Assembly: GCA_034687125.1 (NCBI GenBank)
Contig: JAQGBZ010000133.1
Coordinates: 62,001-126,000 of the forward strand
Direction of reading: 5' to 3'
Source of the DNA: Neelides folsomi
Taxonomy: Eukaryota; Arthropoda; Collembola; Neelipleona; Neelidae
Length of the DNA: 64,000 nucleotides
Part shown: piece after piece, positions 1-14,100 of the stretch
Numbering within the stretch: position 1 is the first letter of the stretch
Layout: every line of letters begins with the position of its first letter
Made by a program: the position numbers and the translations under genes
Notes under the pieces: model-generated
Told to the model about the DNA's origin: nothing
What the model saw: the letters and a program-made list of their open reading frames with translations, nothing else
Database searches by the model: none

Positions 1-3000
1 ATACATTTCCTCAATTCAACTTTTGGTAAAATGTTGACTCTTTGACTGAAAAAGGGTAAAAGCAAAAGCATAATTACTAAATATGACGGTGAAAGCGTTC
101 ACATCTAATCGTGAATGAGAGTTTTGTCTACGCTTAAATATCTGAAGTGGAGTTTTAATTCAAAAAGGAAATAAAAGTTAAATTTATTTGAATTCTATGC
201 AAATTCATTTCATGGTGCCCTAATATAGAAACCATCGTATAATTCATATGAAATCCGATTAAAAACATTTGAGCTTCAATTGGGTTTGACGGTTCTTGTA
301 AATGGAATAAAATTTAGGCATTGACATGATCTCAATTCTACTTTTATTAAGTCCATGCATGATATATTTCCTTTGAAATGTATTAGATTCAAGTAATACA
401 TTTCAAAGGAATAAAACTACTCTACATGATCATATTTATGATTTTTATCCTAATGATATTCCTTTGAGAAAGTTTTAATTTCTTAGTCTTAAAATCTCCT
501 TTACAAAATCATCAATTCAAAAATCTCGCGACAACCGACCGACTACCAGTGGAGAATCCTTTAAAGCAATTTTTAATCGCTAAAATCACCAATTTTCCTA
601 TTTGGAGAAAGTTCATAAATAGTTTGATTTCTTTGATCATAGTAAATAAACAAACCATTAATGGTTTAACTATCGACCTCATAATCGTGTAAGAAGTAAG
701 TTACCGTCTTTTTCCTGATATCACGTTTATTGCTGTTTATTCTTTCCTGCTCTTTTTCTCACATTAAGATTCTCATCACAATTGGTATTCCATACATTTT
801 AATTTTTAATAAACTTTCTGAATTGAGTTTTAACTCATTGTCGGTATGTAGTGCATGTATCTTTGCTCATTGTTATACCTCCTTAACTTGAGTATTAAAG
901 TTAATTAAAAGGATAAAGTTATGTCCACAACTATCTGGAAACTTTGTCAATAAACCTTAATTTTTATTTACATAACTGTCTTTTGAATGATAACATGTAA
1001 GCTAACAATGAACATTCTTGTGTTCTTTCACATCAATTGTTCTTCATTACTTCACTAAAACTTTTAAAACGGAGCGCTATGATTCATTTCACATCAATAA
1101 CACACCGACAAGAGAATCCTTTATATCAATAGATTGTAAATATTTGTGTCCTGCTTAAGAAAGTAGCCCTTTTACTCTTCAATAAAAAAGGTTAATGAGA
1201 TAATGTTGTAGCAGAATAAAGGTTTATATCCCAAATCAATCTCACATTCTATTGTTTTATTGTCCAAGAATTGACTGAATTTTTATATTAACCTACTGTC
1301 GTAAATCGTAACATCTTGAACTGTCATTCATTAGAATATGATGCTTATGACATTTTACAACCCTGCAATTATTTTGCAATTTCATTGTAATTTCCTAATT
1401 TCCAACTTTTTTTAGTAATAAAGAAGTATCATAATTGTAAACAAGATTTGTACTTGTGTTTTTTAACTACATTATGATATTAAATATTAATAAAGAATAT
1501 GAATAGGTAAACGATTAATGTTTTCAATAAATATGTACTGTGGATATTAGGCATAAACCGTCAAATATGCAGGGAGAGGGAATACCGTTATCATTTTTAC
1601 GAATTAAAAGAATTAGAACAGATTATCGTAATTGGTGCATGTTGTGTACACATAGTAAGATTAAAGATTTAAGATGTACAGGTAGTATTAAGTTATTGTA
1701 TGTATTGTACATTAATTATATGCACTTGTACCATACTTACAGATATATGTAACAATTTTTCTTGATATCCAAATCCAATAGATAAAGCTACATGTACTTA
1801 TCCTGTATGACTTGAATCACAATTTTTAGATGAACTTTAATTCCAAATTTGGGAGATGTAGCTTTTAAATTCTGAATTGGCATTTGATAGAATTGATGGG
1901 TGGGCGTATTTTTTCTCCCACTTGTTGATCCTTTTATTTGGGGTTAAGTCTAATGAAATCAATTCAAAGGGTTTAATCCTCTTACTCTGAATGGGAGATT
2001 TCCTCCTATTATTGACAGAGTATCGTTAGACTAGTTTCCTGAGAAGACTCCCTCCATGTCCATGAGATTGAGAGAAGGAAAAGTTAATTGAAATGAATCA
2101 GAAATTCAAAAGAGCCCTACTTATTAAGAGACCAAATGGTTAAATGACCGAGTCAGTAAAATGAATTAAGGTTGAGGTCTGGAAAAAAAGAGAGAAAATG
2201 AAGTCAATATGAAAGAAATCGCTCGAAGATTTCCAAGCGGTTTGCTTTTATTCGATGTGACCCCTTCAGGCATTCAATTTCATCCTGTTTCCACTCGAAG
2301 CGATTGAAAGAGGGAAATTAATTCCAATTTAGAATTTTGTTATTCCTCTCAACCACCCTTTAATTTTATTTAGTCATCTTCAATTCCCTCTTTCCCTTTA
2401 ATTACTCGAAGAGCCAACGGAAGACTCCGCTCATCAATCATTAAGGGAATGAGTGAATGGTTGCGTGAACCAAGTTGGACAACAACAATTGGACCTCAAC
2501 AATTAAATAAACAATATAACAAGGAGAAATGAACAAGGAATAAAACGGCACGTTTTCGTTTTATGATCTCTCCAAGTGCATCAATACAAAATGTACTTGC
2601 TCAATTTAAATACTACAATTACTATACCATATAACAACGTACCGTAGTAGTAAATATGAGCCAATGGAAAAACACTCGTCAAAGAATCCTCGACACAAAA
2701 GTTTGACTCTATAACTTTGTTTCTTTTAAAATTACTCAAAAGGGATTTTAATTGCATGCCTCATCTTCGTCTTTACAATTATTCCATTTTCTTGCCGTAG
2801 TCGTCGAGAGCCGTCAAAGGACCTTCAGGAAAATTGTAGCTTTGAACCGAAATCTAATTCAAATGACTCTGCACTACTTCGCCCCTCTCTTACCTAATAA
2901 TTCTTTCTCGTATTCTTTCGTCAAATTCCTTTTATTATTTTCCCTCTAGCTCATTCTCCCGATCCACTATAATTTTGAGAAAAAACTTGGGACATTCTCT

Positions 3001-6000
3001 AGAAAGAAAATAAAATTCCTTTTCGTATGTATAAGGCGTTATAAGACCATTCATTTTGATTATTAAGAAGACCCCTGCTGGTTTTTCCTTCATGGTAATG
3101 TATACAAAATAGCCTTTAGAAAAACATTACTTATTCTCAATCTTGCCAACAATTGGCCAAGAATGGCAATGAGATTGAATTGAAAGATTAAACCGATCTC
3201 TCCATTCCCCATTAAACCTCATAGTTCCAACAATGAGTCGTGAACTGACTTTATAAAGTAAATTCAAACATTATTAAAATATTATTTACGATCTTCAAAA
3301 CTTTACGAGTGTAATAAAATATGTTAATATTTACAAAATCTCTATTAGGGTATACAATTCAACAGATTCAATATTTGTGAATAAATTGAAATTGGTTATT
3401 AAAATTGAAATTAATTAAAGGCCTTGGATTCATTTTAAACCGCGTAACTCCCATGAAATAAATTGATAATAAATATTGATAAAGGTTCATAATAAAATAA
3501 ACAGTTGATGACAAGTAACTGTTGAATATTCAACTAATATCCGTCTCCATCTCGTTCTTTAGTCATTCGAGAAGACAATGAGCAATTTAGGGCTCTATAA
3601 AGTTATTGAGTCACATTCAAAAGCTCATCAGGAGATTAAGGGCGGGCAATAAAGTTAATTTAACGTTTGTTCTATCAACCATGCCGAAAAATTATGCAAA
3701 TCAATATCAACTGCTATGATCATTAAATTATGCACATGTGGATATTCATTAAGAATACACATCATACAGTTTTATATACAAATACGTATTTGAATAAATA
3801 TTAGTATCAAATAAGTATACGCTATACATAAGTACAGATTACATATTCAGTGATATTACATTATGCAAATATTCGTTTCACTCTGAGAGAAAAGGCAAAG
3901 TCGACACTTGACACAAAAAAAAATTTATTTCTCACGCTTGAGATTTCCTTTTAGTCCAGCTAATCTCTTGGATGGCCTACGAGAATTTGATAAAAGCTTT
4001 TTCTCACATCATGCGGGTCTTTCCTTAAGTCATATGCCAAAAGGCGTATATAATGAAATAATGATATAAAGTTTAATTGTGCATACACTTATAATAATAG
4101 TGACATTTTAGCAATTAAAATCTCCATTGTTCTTTATATCATCAGTTTTCACTTCTTTCCCCAACTCTCTTAAATGGATGATTTATAAAACTGAGTGAAG
4201 TAGTTGGCCCGAAGCGACAGATCAAAAATGTGTGTTTTCATTCCTTTCATTTCTCCTGTTTAATTCATCAAGCGGTGTGCCGTTTGGGTGATTTACATGA
4301 AACTGGGAAGCGTCGCCGATGAAAAGGCAAAGGAATGAATTATGATTGTCTCTTCTGAGTCTAAGACTCCATATAATTACCATTCCCCCTGCGTGTTCGA
4401 TTCTTCACTCAAAATCCACAATTTGGGATGAGAGATCTTCACCTCGCTCATTCATCCAACATCGTTATAATATGAAAGATCATTAGTCAACTTAAGGAAC
4501 AAAATATTAGTGCCATATATCATACGTATAATTTAAGAATTTTACAAAGATCCATTCTTATAAATTAAACCATATATTATACAATTCTACACCAACTCTG
4601 TAGGTGAACTAACTATAAGTTCAAATACAGTATAAGTATTCTATGTATCTGTATGAATGAGTTTATAATATTCCATTAGTGGGTTGAATTTCGAACAAAC
4701 GGTTTGGAGAGACAAGAGATAATCTTCCCTTTAAAAGATAAAAGTTCAAGATTTGAAGGATGGATGAGGTAAGGGTTAGAAATATTCCTAAAGTTCATCT
4801 CCGGAGTCACCTTTATCCCTTGTCTTACAATTCAGTTTCACGATTTGGCGGTTCGCTCATTTCCCTCTACACCAAACGGCCCAGTGTCACTCACTCGTCA
4901 CGTCTCCCTCATCTTCTCTTTTTATTATTCGTAAAAGAAAATGAGGCAAACACAACTGGCCCACCATCATCACCGGCCATTATTCCCCAAACTATTATTT
5001 CTCCCAACATGTTGGGGCATGTGTAAGTGCTTACGCATGTATGTATGTGAACCTGACTGTAAGTTATTTGAAACATCGACCATGTTTTTTGATTATAAAT
5101 TTTATAAAGCTTGGACTTGGAGGTTAAGTGTAGTTCTGACCATATCTCCCCACATCTCTTCAAGTTCAATCCTCATGCAAATATGCGGCGTTCTCGTGAG
5201 TGTAATCAATATTGTTTTATCAAGCACCTGCACTGCACCAGAGAAAACTTCCTCCACAGAATGGACAATTGAATTTTGTGATGGAGTGTGGAAGCACATT
5301 GTTTAATAATGCTTTCATTATCTTCTTAGTAGAACACATAACTAAAACTTCCCCGCACGTAAACGCATTTGTCTCCCCGTACAACTCTCAATGACACTCA
5401 ATGGACCTCAATAGAACGCTGAAAGGCGGAAAACAATCCAGTATAACTCATCATTATGCAAATGAAGATTGACCATTGGTCCTAAGGCTTCTAAGACTCC
5501 CTCTGGATCTTCTCTAATCCTTTATCTTTCACATGGACATCAAAGAGAAAAACATGGGAAATGCTCAAGCTCGCTCACCCACAAACAATTTGCCTAAATA
5601 ATTATGCAGAAACAAATCACAAGACATTGAAGCGAAGGAAGTTCAATTCTCTCTCGTTTTGAAATGGGGCAAATGCACACGGCAGCTACATAAACTCACT
5701 TGATGCCAAAACCCCGCTGTCTTCTCACCTACTCTTCGACTAGTCTTCCGAAGGTAATGGCAAGGAATTAATTGCTCCTTCCCTTCAGCTCCCTTTCAAA
5801 CTCCTCTGAGGCATCAACAACAATTGGAATGATCTTAAGGGTAAATGATTCAGGTGGGTCGTCGGCCTTTTCCATGTCCTTATACGAAGAAGCCTCGAGA
5901 TTCTCATGATTCTGATGAGAAGAGAATTAAATGATTTTTCAACTCCCTGGATTTCCGTTTTAAGTATAAGAGAAGCTCTCCCTCCAATTATGAGACAGTG

Positions 6001-7947
6001 ACACCTCACTTCATTGGACAGCCTAATGGAACCTCCTAATGAAATCTCTAAGAATGAAGGAGACGAATGAATAAGAAACAGACAACAAAAGAAATCCTCC
6101 AAATACAATAATGTTTTTTACTCCTTTGGACATTCAAGTTCAGATACATCTTCTTTTGTGTTCTTCTTCGTTGAGGTATCTGAGATTCATCTAGACATTT
6201 AATATTCACAATAATCCCAATGATACCCTTCTGTTTTATGGGGATGGTCAGACATCCCTACTTCAATCCTTTCAACGACCAAATGACAAAAGAAAATCGT
6301 AGTGACAGGTAACTTGGAAAAGTCAGATAAATAATTTTGAAGAAGATGAAAGATGACATAATAATATATGAAGCTTTGAACAATTATCTCATCCATATTT
6401 TGCTCTAAAACCACATAATGAATATTTCAAAAGCTTAGCCATTAACTAGCATAGGTATGACTATATGAAGCTTTACCATTACGCTGCAAGCCATAACAAA
6501 ATTAACAATTGAGGATGTTTGCTTAAGATTTGGGTTAACAATAAGTTAAAGGAAATGGACGCTGAAGACTTTTTACACACAATGTGTATTTGCAAATTAT
6601 AATACTTGTGAGATTCCGAGTAAAAGATATTACATATTTGAAAGAGCAATGGCTTAGAAAATCTCCTTTGTCTCCTTCATGAAAACTCAAAGATTAACTT
6701 TATGAACTGTAAAACTTTTCTCATGACGTGCCATTGAGATGATCTGCATTTATCATCAACACGGTATTTAAATTTTGAGAATGTAAATGTGCTCATAGAT
6801 CTTTTACGATGCTGGACAAAAGAAAGACCGCTTACGTTTATTTACTGCCTTATTTTTATTATAAATTGCTTATATACTACCTGTATATACTAACTGACTG
6901 AAAATGGCTAGTGAGTTTACATATAATGAGTGTCAAGATAAATCCTCATTTTTTTCTTTATTATGTAATTGTTCCGTGCATTATTCGGGAATTAAAAGGT
7001 AAGACGGTAGCTGATGGCAAACTTATGGTAGACTTATGCTTAAAGGCTCAAAATGGTATTATTAAAAACGAGTTTAAATTGTAAAATTCTCATATTGTGT
7101 TCATGAATTTAAGTGTGGGAACGGGCAAAGAGATGAATAAAATTCTTCTTGGAAAAAATGTAAGTTCAAGAGAACAAGCTTTAGAGATTTTTATAATATA
7201 CTGAAACTGTTTGCTGAAACCAGAAGATGACTTCAAGCTTTCAGATGACAATTTATGTCTTCACCTATGCATTTTTTTATTGCTTTTATACAAGATTTAT
7301 AATATCTGTGTCTGTAGCTTGAGGGACCTTTCTCTCTTCAGTCGGATGTTGAGTCTCAAAGAGCAAAGTAAACAACCAAGACTGAGCCCTTATTTACTTA
7401 CATACATAGAGAGTGGAGATAACATACTGCCAGACATTCTTATCGTATTATTTGTGAATAGAGTATATAAGGTATTGTGTATTATATACTTCATACTATT
7501 GCTTTATTATATGTAAATTATACACGCATATTAAGATAATAAATGGTGTATCGATATAAAAGACCCATGGAAGGAGAACCATTGAGAATGGAAAATAGAA
7601 AAGAGAATTGAAGCTATAATGGATAGTTAAGAAGCCAATGATCTACTCATTTTATTACTTTTTTTACGAAGGAAACCCTTTCTGCATCCATATTTAGACA
7701 CTCATTTATTTATTTATATTTTCTCCTTGTGGATTGAGTCAAGGTTCGAAGGAGGAAAGAAATTAACTTCAATTTTAATATCCGAAAGAAGTGCAAAAGC
7801 CATAACTAAAGCTCATTGAACCACAAGAGATGCAATTCTCATTCTTAACAACACGAGCTGTCTATTACAATTTCTATGCATAACTCTCCCAGACTCTCCC
7901 ATATGTTGGAATCGGTGATTGACTTGAACTCCCATATGGTGAAATAG
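1..7947. other. Non-coding AT-rich stretch, no gene recognised
   Basis: I see no open frame with a recognisable domain, splice-site pairing or family resemblance on either strand. The longest frames (for example about 120 codons at 4941-5306 and about 107 codons on the minus strand at 5785-6108) look like chance: frames on both strands overlap and their composition is not protein-like. The only clear structure is a perfect hairpin at 368-411, listed separately. This could be intergenic DNA or a long intron of a gene outside the window. Confidence 0.6.
368..411. repeat. Perfect 18-bp inverted repeat with 8-nt loop
   Basis: The arms at 368-385 and 394-411 are exact reverse complements (TTCCTTTGAAATGTATTA and its complement). 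They are separated by the 8-nt spacer GATTCAAG, and pairing stops abruptly at both ends. It could be a tiny palindromic element, a template-switch product or a transcribed hairpin. No target-site duplication is evident. Confidence 0.85.
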
Positions 7948-8132
7948 ATGATCTTCCTGGAAGTATCCGTACATATGGCTATTTCCGTGTGACAGTTAAC
8001 CCTCCAGCGACCGAGCTTGGATTTCGCCAGACATTTAACTTTTACGAGAGAAACCCTGTGGGTAGATGCACTAATGCAGGGGAGATCCCTTTGCCAGATG
8101 GACGTGTCAAAGACGTCGGAGTTGCAAAGGCG
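7948..8132 (+). CDS. Orphan candidate coding exon in a GC-rich island, family unknown
   Basis: A block of roughly balanced base composition stands out from the AT-rich surroundings. In one plus-strand frame it reads through about 61 codons between an AG acceptor (946-947 of the 7900s, after GAAAT) and a GTATGA donor at 8133. Entry would be phase 1 and exit phase 0. The residues look protein-like (GYFRVTVNPPATELGFRQ, later NFYERNPVGRC and GEIPLPDGRVKD). Codon positions show a purine-N-pyrimidine tendency. There is no start codon in frame, so this would be an internal exon. I recognise no family and could not find partner exons. The minus strand is also open here for about 100 codons (roughly 7850-8160), so the strand is not certain. 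Confidence 0.4.
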
Positions 8133-11100
8133 GTATGAAGTTACAGAGGCACGCTTTCAAACTTAATGTCCTAATCGCACCCAAAGACTTCCCAAAGCCT
8201 TTAAAGTTTAAACGAACAAAAATTCCAATCCGTTGAATAAATAAACCTCAGGATCCTCTCGCTTCATAATCAGCCATTGAGGAAGTAAACAGAGAAAAAT
8301 CTCCCAAAAAAGATTGTAGAGATGAAAAAGAGGGAAAGTTGGGTGTGAGGGATTTGATTCAAAACCCAAATAAGGAGCGTAATAATACACCTCATAACCT
8401 CTTTGTTTGGCTAATGGGCGACTGAGACCAAATCTTTGATTAAGACCCTTAAATCAATCACATAAACTAAGACGTAAAGCTCGTATTTGGTCAAATAATT
8501 AGTCGCATTGGATGTTAATAATTAGTGAGAAAAGAAGTTGAGGAATTTGAGAGAAATAAAAATAATTAGCATTTCTCCTTTCTTCTGTATTTCCTCAAAG
8601 AAGCCGTTCTCCACTCCCACTTTATGCCTCATACTGAGAGGTGTGGTATTTAAGCCCGTGTTATGCCAATTACACACAGCCACTCATTCACTTGAACCAA
8701 CCTGAGCTTTTCCGCGTTTCAACTTCTCATTTCGAATCTTCCATTTGCCTAGCCCCTGGAACTGAGAAACAAAATTCACCTCAAGCATTTTTCTTCCATC
8801 AGACAAGACCTTCACATTCAAATGAGGCCGAAAGGTAAATACAAGAAGATGCATCCGCACCTTCTGGACTCTAAGAAGCTTTTAGTGCCAGAATTTCCTC
8901 TCTCAATAATTTCCTAAAGTGGGCCCTCAATATGCATGGAGTGAAGACGAGGTGAAGCGTGGGATCCGTGGACGTGAAAAAGATGCAATCCATTATCCCT
9001 TCCGTTCACAACCCCTTCGCCCTCCCTGACTTTCAAGAGTCAATGAAGAAGCTTCCAAAAGACTCGTCCTCGTGTTTGCCATTAATTAATCAAATGGTTC
9101 TTCCACCTTTCTTTCCCTACTTCTTTCCTACTTCAGTATTAATAGGTATTTAGTATAAAATGGTCTACTGCCTTGAACCGACAAGGATTCCCTGCAATAA
9201 AAACATAATGATAATAAATTCCAACCCTGCGATGGCATTTTGGCATTCTGCATTCACTTTTGGGCCAACCTCTTACTTACATTTAACATCCACATTTAGT
9301 TTTTGCAACAAACGCGTTCCACCGGTTCCACCCATTTCACATATTCGATGGGGATCACAAAAGGAGAATCTTTGGGAGCATTTGTCGGGTGTTCATCTCT
9401 CTGATCACCGGCCTGGGAGTCGGAACTTGTGTTCATGGAAAGTGTCTTAAGAAGGGGAACACACGAGCAGCTGCTATTAATTTAACCATACACTTTACTA
9501 CCAACAGTTCCCGATCTTCACTAAAAATACTTTTCACCATATTTCACTCGGCTGTGATGGGCCGCATATTCCCTCCCATATCATGCATTTTACTTCTGTA
9601 GAATATGTAGAGATCTCAAGGTAGAGTGGAAATTTGAGATTCTCAACTTATGCTTTTCTCTTCCTCATGTTCTTTTAATGTTGGTCGGGAAAAGGGAACG
9701 ATTGAAACAAGTTAGACGTGGAATCATTTAAAAGGATCTGCATATCTTTGTGAGCAATTGAGTCACTTAATCATTGGGTTTCCTATATCTTAACAATTTA
9801 TGAGCTTCAAAGGTTCTATTTTCTTTTTTCGAATTCTCAGACTTGAAGTATTACGAGTCGAAGCGAAAGAGTTGTTTGGAATAAATAACGCATATTTTTA
9901 TCATCAATGAAGGTGGGTATACCACGAAGCAGTTTTAACAACAGGGAGCAAAACTCTTTCGACTTCATATTTCTCTATTGGATCTCTCCAGCTGTCATTT
10001 TTGCTTGAAGTTAGCGAGATCATCGCCAGACTTCCTGCAGGGTGAAAAGGGTAATATGTGAGCTCGTGGCCGAGTGGAAATTTAAACTCCTTCAATGGCC
10101 CTTTTTGCTCCATTATTAAATGCATCATATTCAGCCTTTATTTGCAGCTGGATTCGTTCGGCGTGAGAGTTTAGAAGTTTATATGACATGTCATGGAATA
10201 ATAAGCGTTTATTATTCGGACAGACCAAAAAGGACCTGAAGAGATTTATGGGTCCTATAAGGTGCGAGGAACTAATCCCTCTCCGGAGGAATTAAACGCG
10301 CTCATTTACATCCATTGTCATATTGGAAATGAGTTTGAATTCCTTCGGTCCTTAATAGTCATTAGTGACATTAACGAGGATTTCTGAGATAGGAAGAAAT
10401 GGAGATTATTTACTTGATGTTTGGGTTATTACCGACAATGAAAATGATTTATTGGAGTTTCACTCCAACTACTGATGATATTTGTAAATGGGCGGCGTGG
10501 TCTTTTCACTCGTTTCATGCATCAACTTTTCATTTCCACTCAAACGAGGAGAAAAGTGAGAAAATCACGATCGGAGGAAAGATAATTTTTAAAGGGAGAA
10601 TGACATTAAATGTTTCCATACAAGCAAGACCCATAAAATCAACTTACGATGCTTCAGTTCCAATTTATAAAGAGTATTGAAACACGAGGGTCGATTTCTT
10701 ATTACATTTTATGATTTCTTCCCAAAGTCGTCTCAGACGGCTCCTCTCAGAAGAAGAATTAGAAAGGTGAAAATGTCGGAATTTGAACGTGATGATGTTA
10801 TGCTACTTAAAGTTAGATTCAAAGCTCTCTTCATTGAGAGATGAATTCTTTGCAATTACATCTATAGGGCTGACAGGATATGAAATGAATGGGTCAGGCT
10901 TCTTCGCCCTCTCGTCATTAGTATAAATTCTTCATCTCATCGACTCAATTCTCCAACTCTTAAATCTTAACCATCTTTAATGAGGGTGAGATATACAGAA
11001 TAGCTTCCCATCAAACACTTCAATTCAAATGCTTATGCAAACACATGAATGCAGGAAATAGTTTTTATACTTTACTCATGCATAAATAACCACTATCTTC

Positions 11101-14100
11101 ACCAGGATCATAAGTACAATCTTCAAAATATATTCTGTATAATCTTCAAAAAGTATTTATAATAATTACAATTAAGCGTCCTTAACAAGAACAGTGTAAA
11201 CGAAATAACATTCACACATAATGAGTATACATACTGTATACATATCTGTAGTTAGCTAGAAGGCTTCTAATTTAACGCACTCATTCTATGAATAATCTAA
11301 ATGGCCAATAATCTCTAGACTTATCACACATGGTAAAAATCTCACACAACAAAGCTCGAAGAAATATCCAATTGTAAATATAAGGAACATGAAAGTATTT
11401 TTGAACACAATAAAAGATAATGTTTTTACTTTTACTTTTTAAGATATGTATTATTGGCAATAATCTTGAAGTTGGGAGAATAATGAGTTTGAGGGTGCAA
11501 TTAAATTAGTCAATTAGTTGAAGAGCCCTATCTCCCATTTTGACATTTCCTCTCTCCGTTGGTATTTTTCCTCCTTCATGGAGATTTATAAAGAAAGATC
11601 TCCACCATTCGTCAGGGTAATTAGTCAAGTCGTTGCGAGTTGAAATATCCTGATTCCTCCTCACTGAGACTCTCAATGAAAGGAGCAATAACTCAGCTCA
11701 TTTGACTTTCTGTAACTCAAAATACCGATCAGTTCAGCTCCTGGTAAATAAACTCACACTAACCAGCCCTCGTTCCAGATGAACCAAAAAGTAAATGTGA
11801 GAGAAAAAATCTCATGAAACCAAAAGCATTATATTTGGTATCCGCAAGGGATCAGGAATTATTTTGTCTGAAAGCCTCCATCACTCTGGTCCTTAGAGCA
11901 GTTTAGAAATATTTGCCATTCCCATCCCCATCACCTTACATATTATTTTACATACTTAACGTCCTGCTATTGGTAAATGCAGAAATACAAAACACATGAA
12001 GTATTATTATAGCACCCGAACAGCCACGTGCATCTTGATAAAAAGAGGCATTACGAATCGCGTCTGCAAGAACAGATCCACAATACCATTGGTATATTGA
12101 GAAGGCATTCTTTCCCTACCTCGCTCTTTCCCTTTAAACTTCCCTTGAACGACGATGGATCCGGAGCGACAGACAAGAAAAAGGAGGAAAAAAAAGTTGG
12201 AAGTGAGGGCGAATAGAAACACATTCGGCACCTCAACAGAGAGCCTTTTTATTCCCCAGGTTCGTTAAAGTCCTCAGGGGACTTCGTATTCTCCTAATGT
12301 GCATTCACCATTGGACCAAGGCTTATTTCCAGAGTCCGTATATGCTCCATGTTCATTATTTATTTCAAGGTTGATTTCTTTCTTCGCTCTTCCCCTCACT
12401 AAAATCAACGTCCGAATGGACAGGACCCGCTTTGCATGTTACATCCATTTTCATGTTACCCGGTAGTTACCATAAAACACTCCTCATTTTCCCTCCTTGA
12501 TGAATTTCAATCTATTGGGTTTAGTGCGTATCTATTGAAATAATAATCAGGTCCATAACATTCTTCACTCTCAGGTGTATGTTAAATATAGGGCTTCGAT
12601 AAACTGGATAATTGAAGGGAGAAACTTATCAGGGTTTATTCAATGTACACATCCGTATGACTTCGCCACAACTGAGTTAAAACTTATCCTGTATATAAAA
12701 AGAATATATGGTGTGTATATGAATTTATACATATTGTGCATTCACACATCTCATTATATTTGAAATGCATTTAACGACTCTATTCCATGTTTTTCAAAAT
12801 GACAAAGCATGAAATGGAAAAAGGTCTGATGTCTACGCAATGGCTTTTAAATTCTTATGACTCAAAAAACGAGGTTGGCTCCGAAGTTTTCATACTTTTT
12901 ACAACCATTCCTTTTAAAAACTTGTCTAATCTCTTCCAATGGTTCTCCTTTGGACATAAGCGAAGTATTGGATAATTCTTACATGACCTGACTTTCTCGT
13001 TACGACCTTTTGGCTAACGAATGTCAGACTTCAACTTTGAGTTAAACTTTAATTGGAGGATTAATTGAAAATTGATCCTAAGAGGATAAACGCTTGAACA
13101 GGAGAATAATTTGTTCTCATTCTCATGAAACCACACCCGAATAGTTATAAACCATCTGTACGTCGACACTCCTGCACGACGTCGGCCGTCTTTCATACAC
13201 AATGTAAAGAGGCAAAGGGCATCACGAAGTGAAGAAGACAAAGCTTGTCAATTAAACATTTTTACAACCAATCAAGTGCAATGGCAGCTAATGCTTATAA
13301 AATACGCGTTTGAATGTATTGGCATTAAAAAAATAAGACCCTATAAGTCACCTCGATCATTTGTTTCTTTAGTGGACTATAATACTAGATAGGAGGGAAG
13401 AAAAAAGTCAAGGAGTGTCACTTTGTGTTCTGTCACCGGAAATTAATGATATCATATCATTTATAAGCTATTAAACTTCAGGTGGGCTACGACACAAAAA
13501 TATCTTCAGGAGAGAATCAAATATTTACAACACATGCTGGTTTTGTCTTTGAAAGGAAAACTGATTGATATTGAACAAGAAGTTAATTTCCTCATAGAGC
13601 TCAAATACAATCACTTCTTCAATATCACCAAAATAATAAAATTTATTTATTTAAATATAAATTAATGTTTAACCTTCATGATTTATGCAAAATTACCCTT
13701 TCATGTGTCACGAGATATATGAAGACAAATCGATAGTAAATAAATGATCATTCATTCCTTTATCCAATACATGTTTGCAAAAGGGTCTAAATTTTCTAAT
13801 ATGATTTTCTCTTACTACAAGAAAGGGATTTTCATTATTTCAAATTGAATGATCATTTTTTATTATTAAATGTAGGGTATGTGTACTAATTAAAATAATT
13901 GTACTTTTAATCTTTATTCTATATTTATCTTGTGGGAAACAAATACTTGTACAACCATTACGTGTTGGGCCGTTTAAATTAACTGACTTAATGTGAATAA
14001 TGTAATTGACCTTTTAAGTTCTTACCATTTACTGTGTTTATTTCCCGTTTCGCAAATATTTGATCCGGGGAAGCTCGAGTGCATACAAACTACGCGTACA

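Noticed and set aside
4941-5306. Plus-strand frame of 121 codons
   Set aside because: Overlaps open frames on the other strand and in other plus frames. Composition rich in Cys, Trp and His without pattern suggests chance.
7850-8160. Minus-strand open frame of about 100 codons over the GC-rich island
   Set aside because: No start codon and weaker codon pattern than the plus-strand reading with its splice sites. The plus strand is preferred but not proven.
9283-9601. Plus-strand frame open for about 105 codons including FISLITGLGVGTCVHGKC
   Set aside because: Middle part looks protein-like, but there is no good start, no clear donor, and the ends look random. No family recognised.
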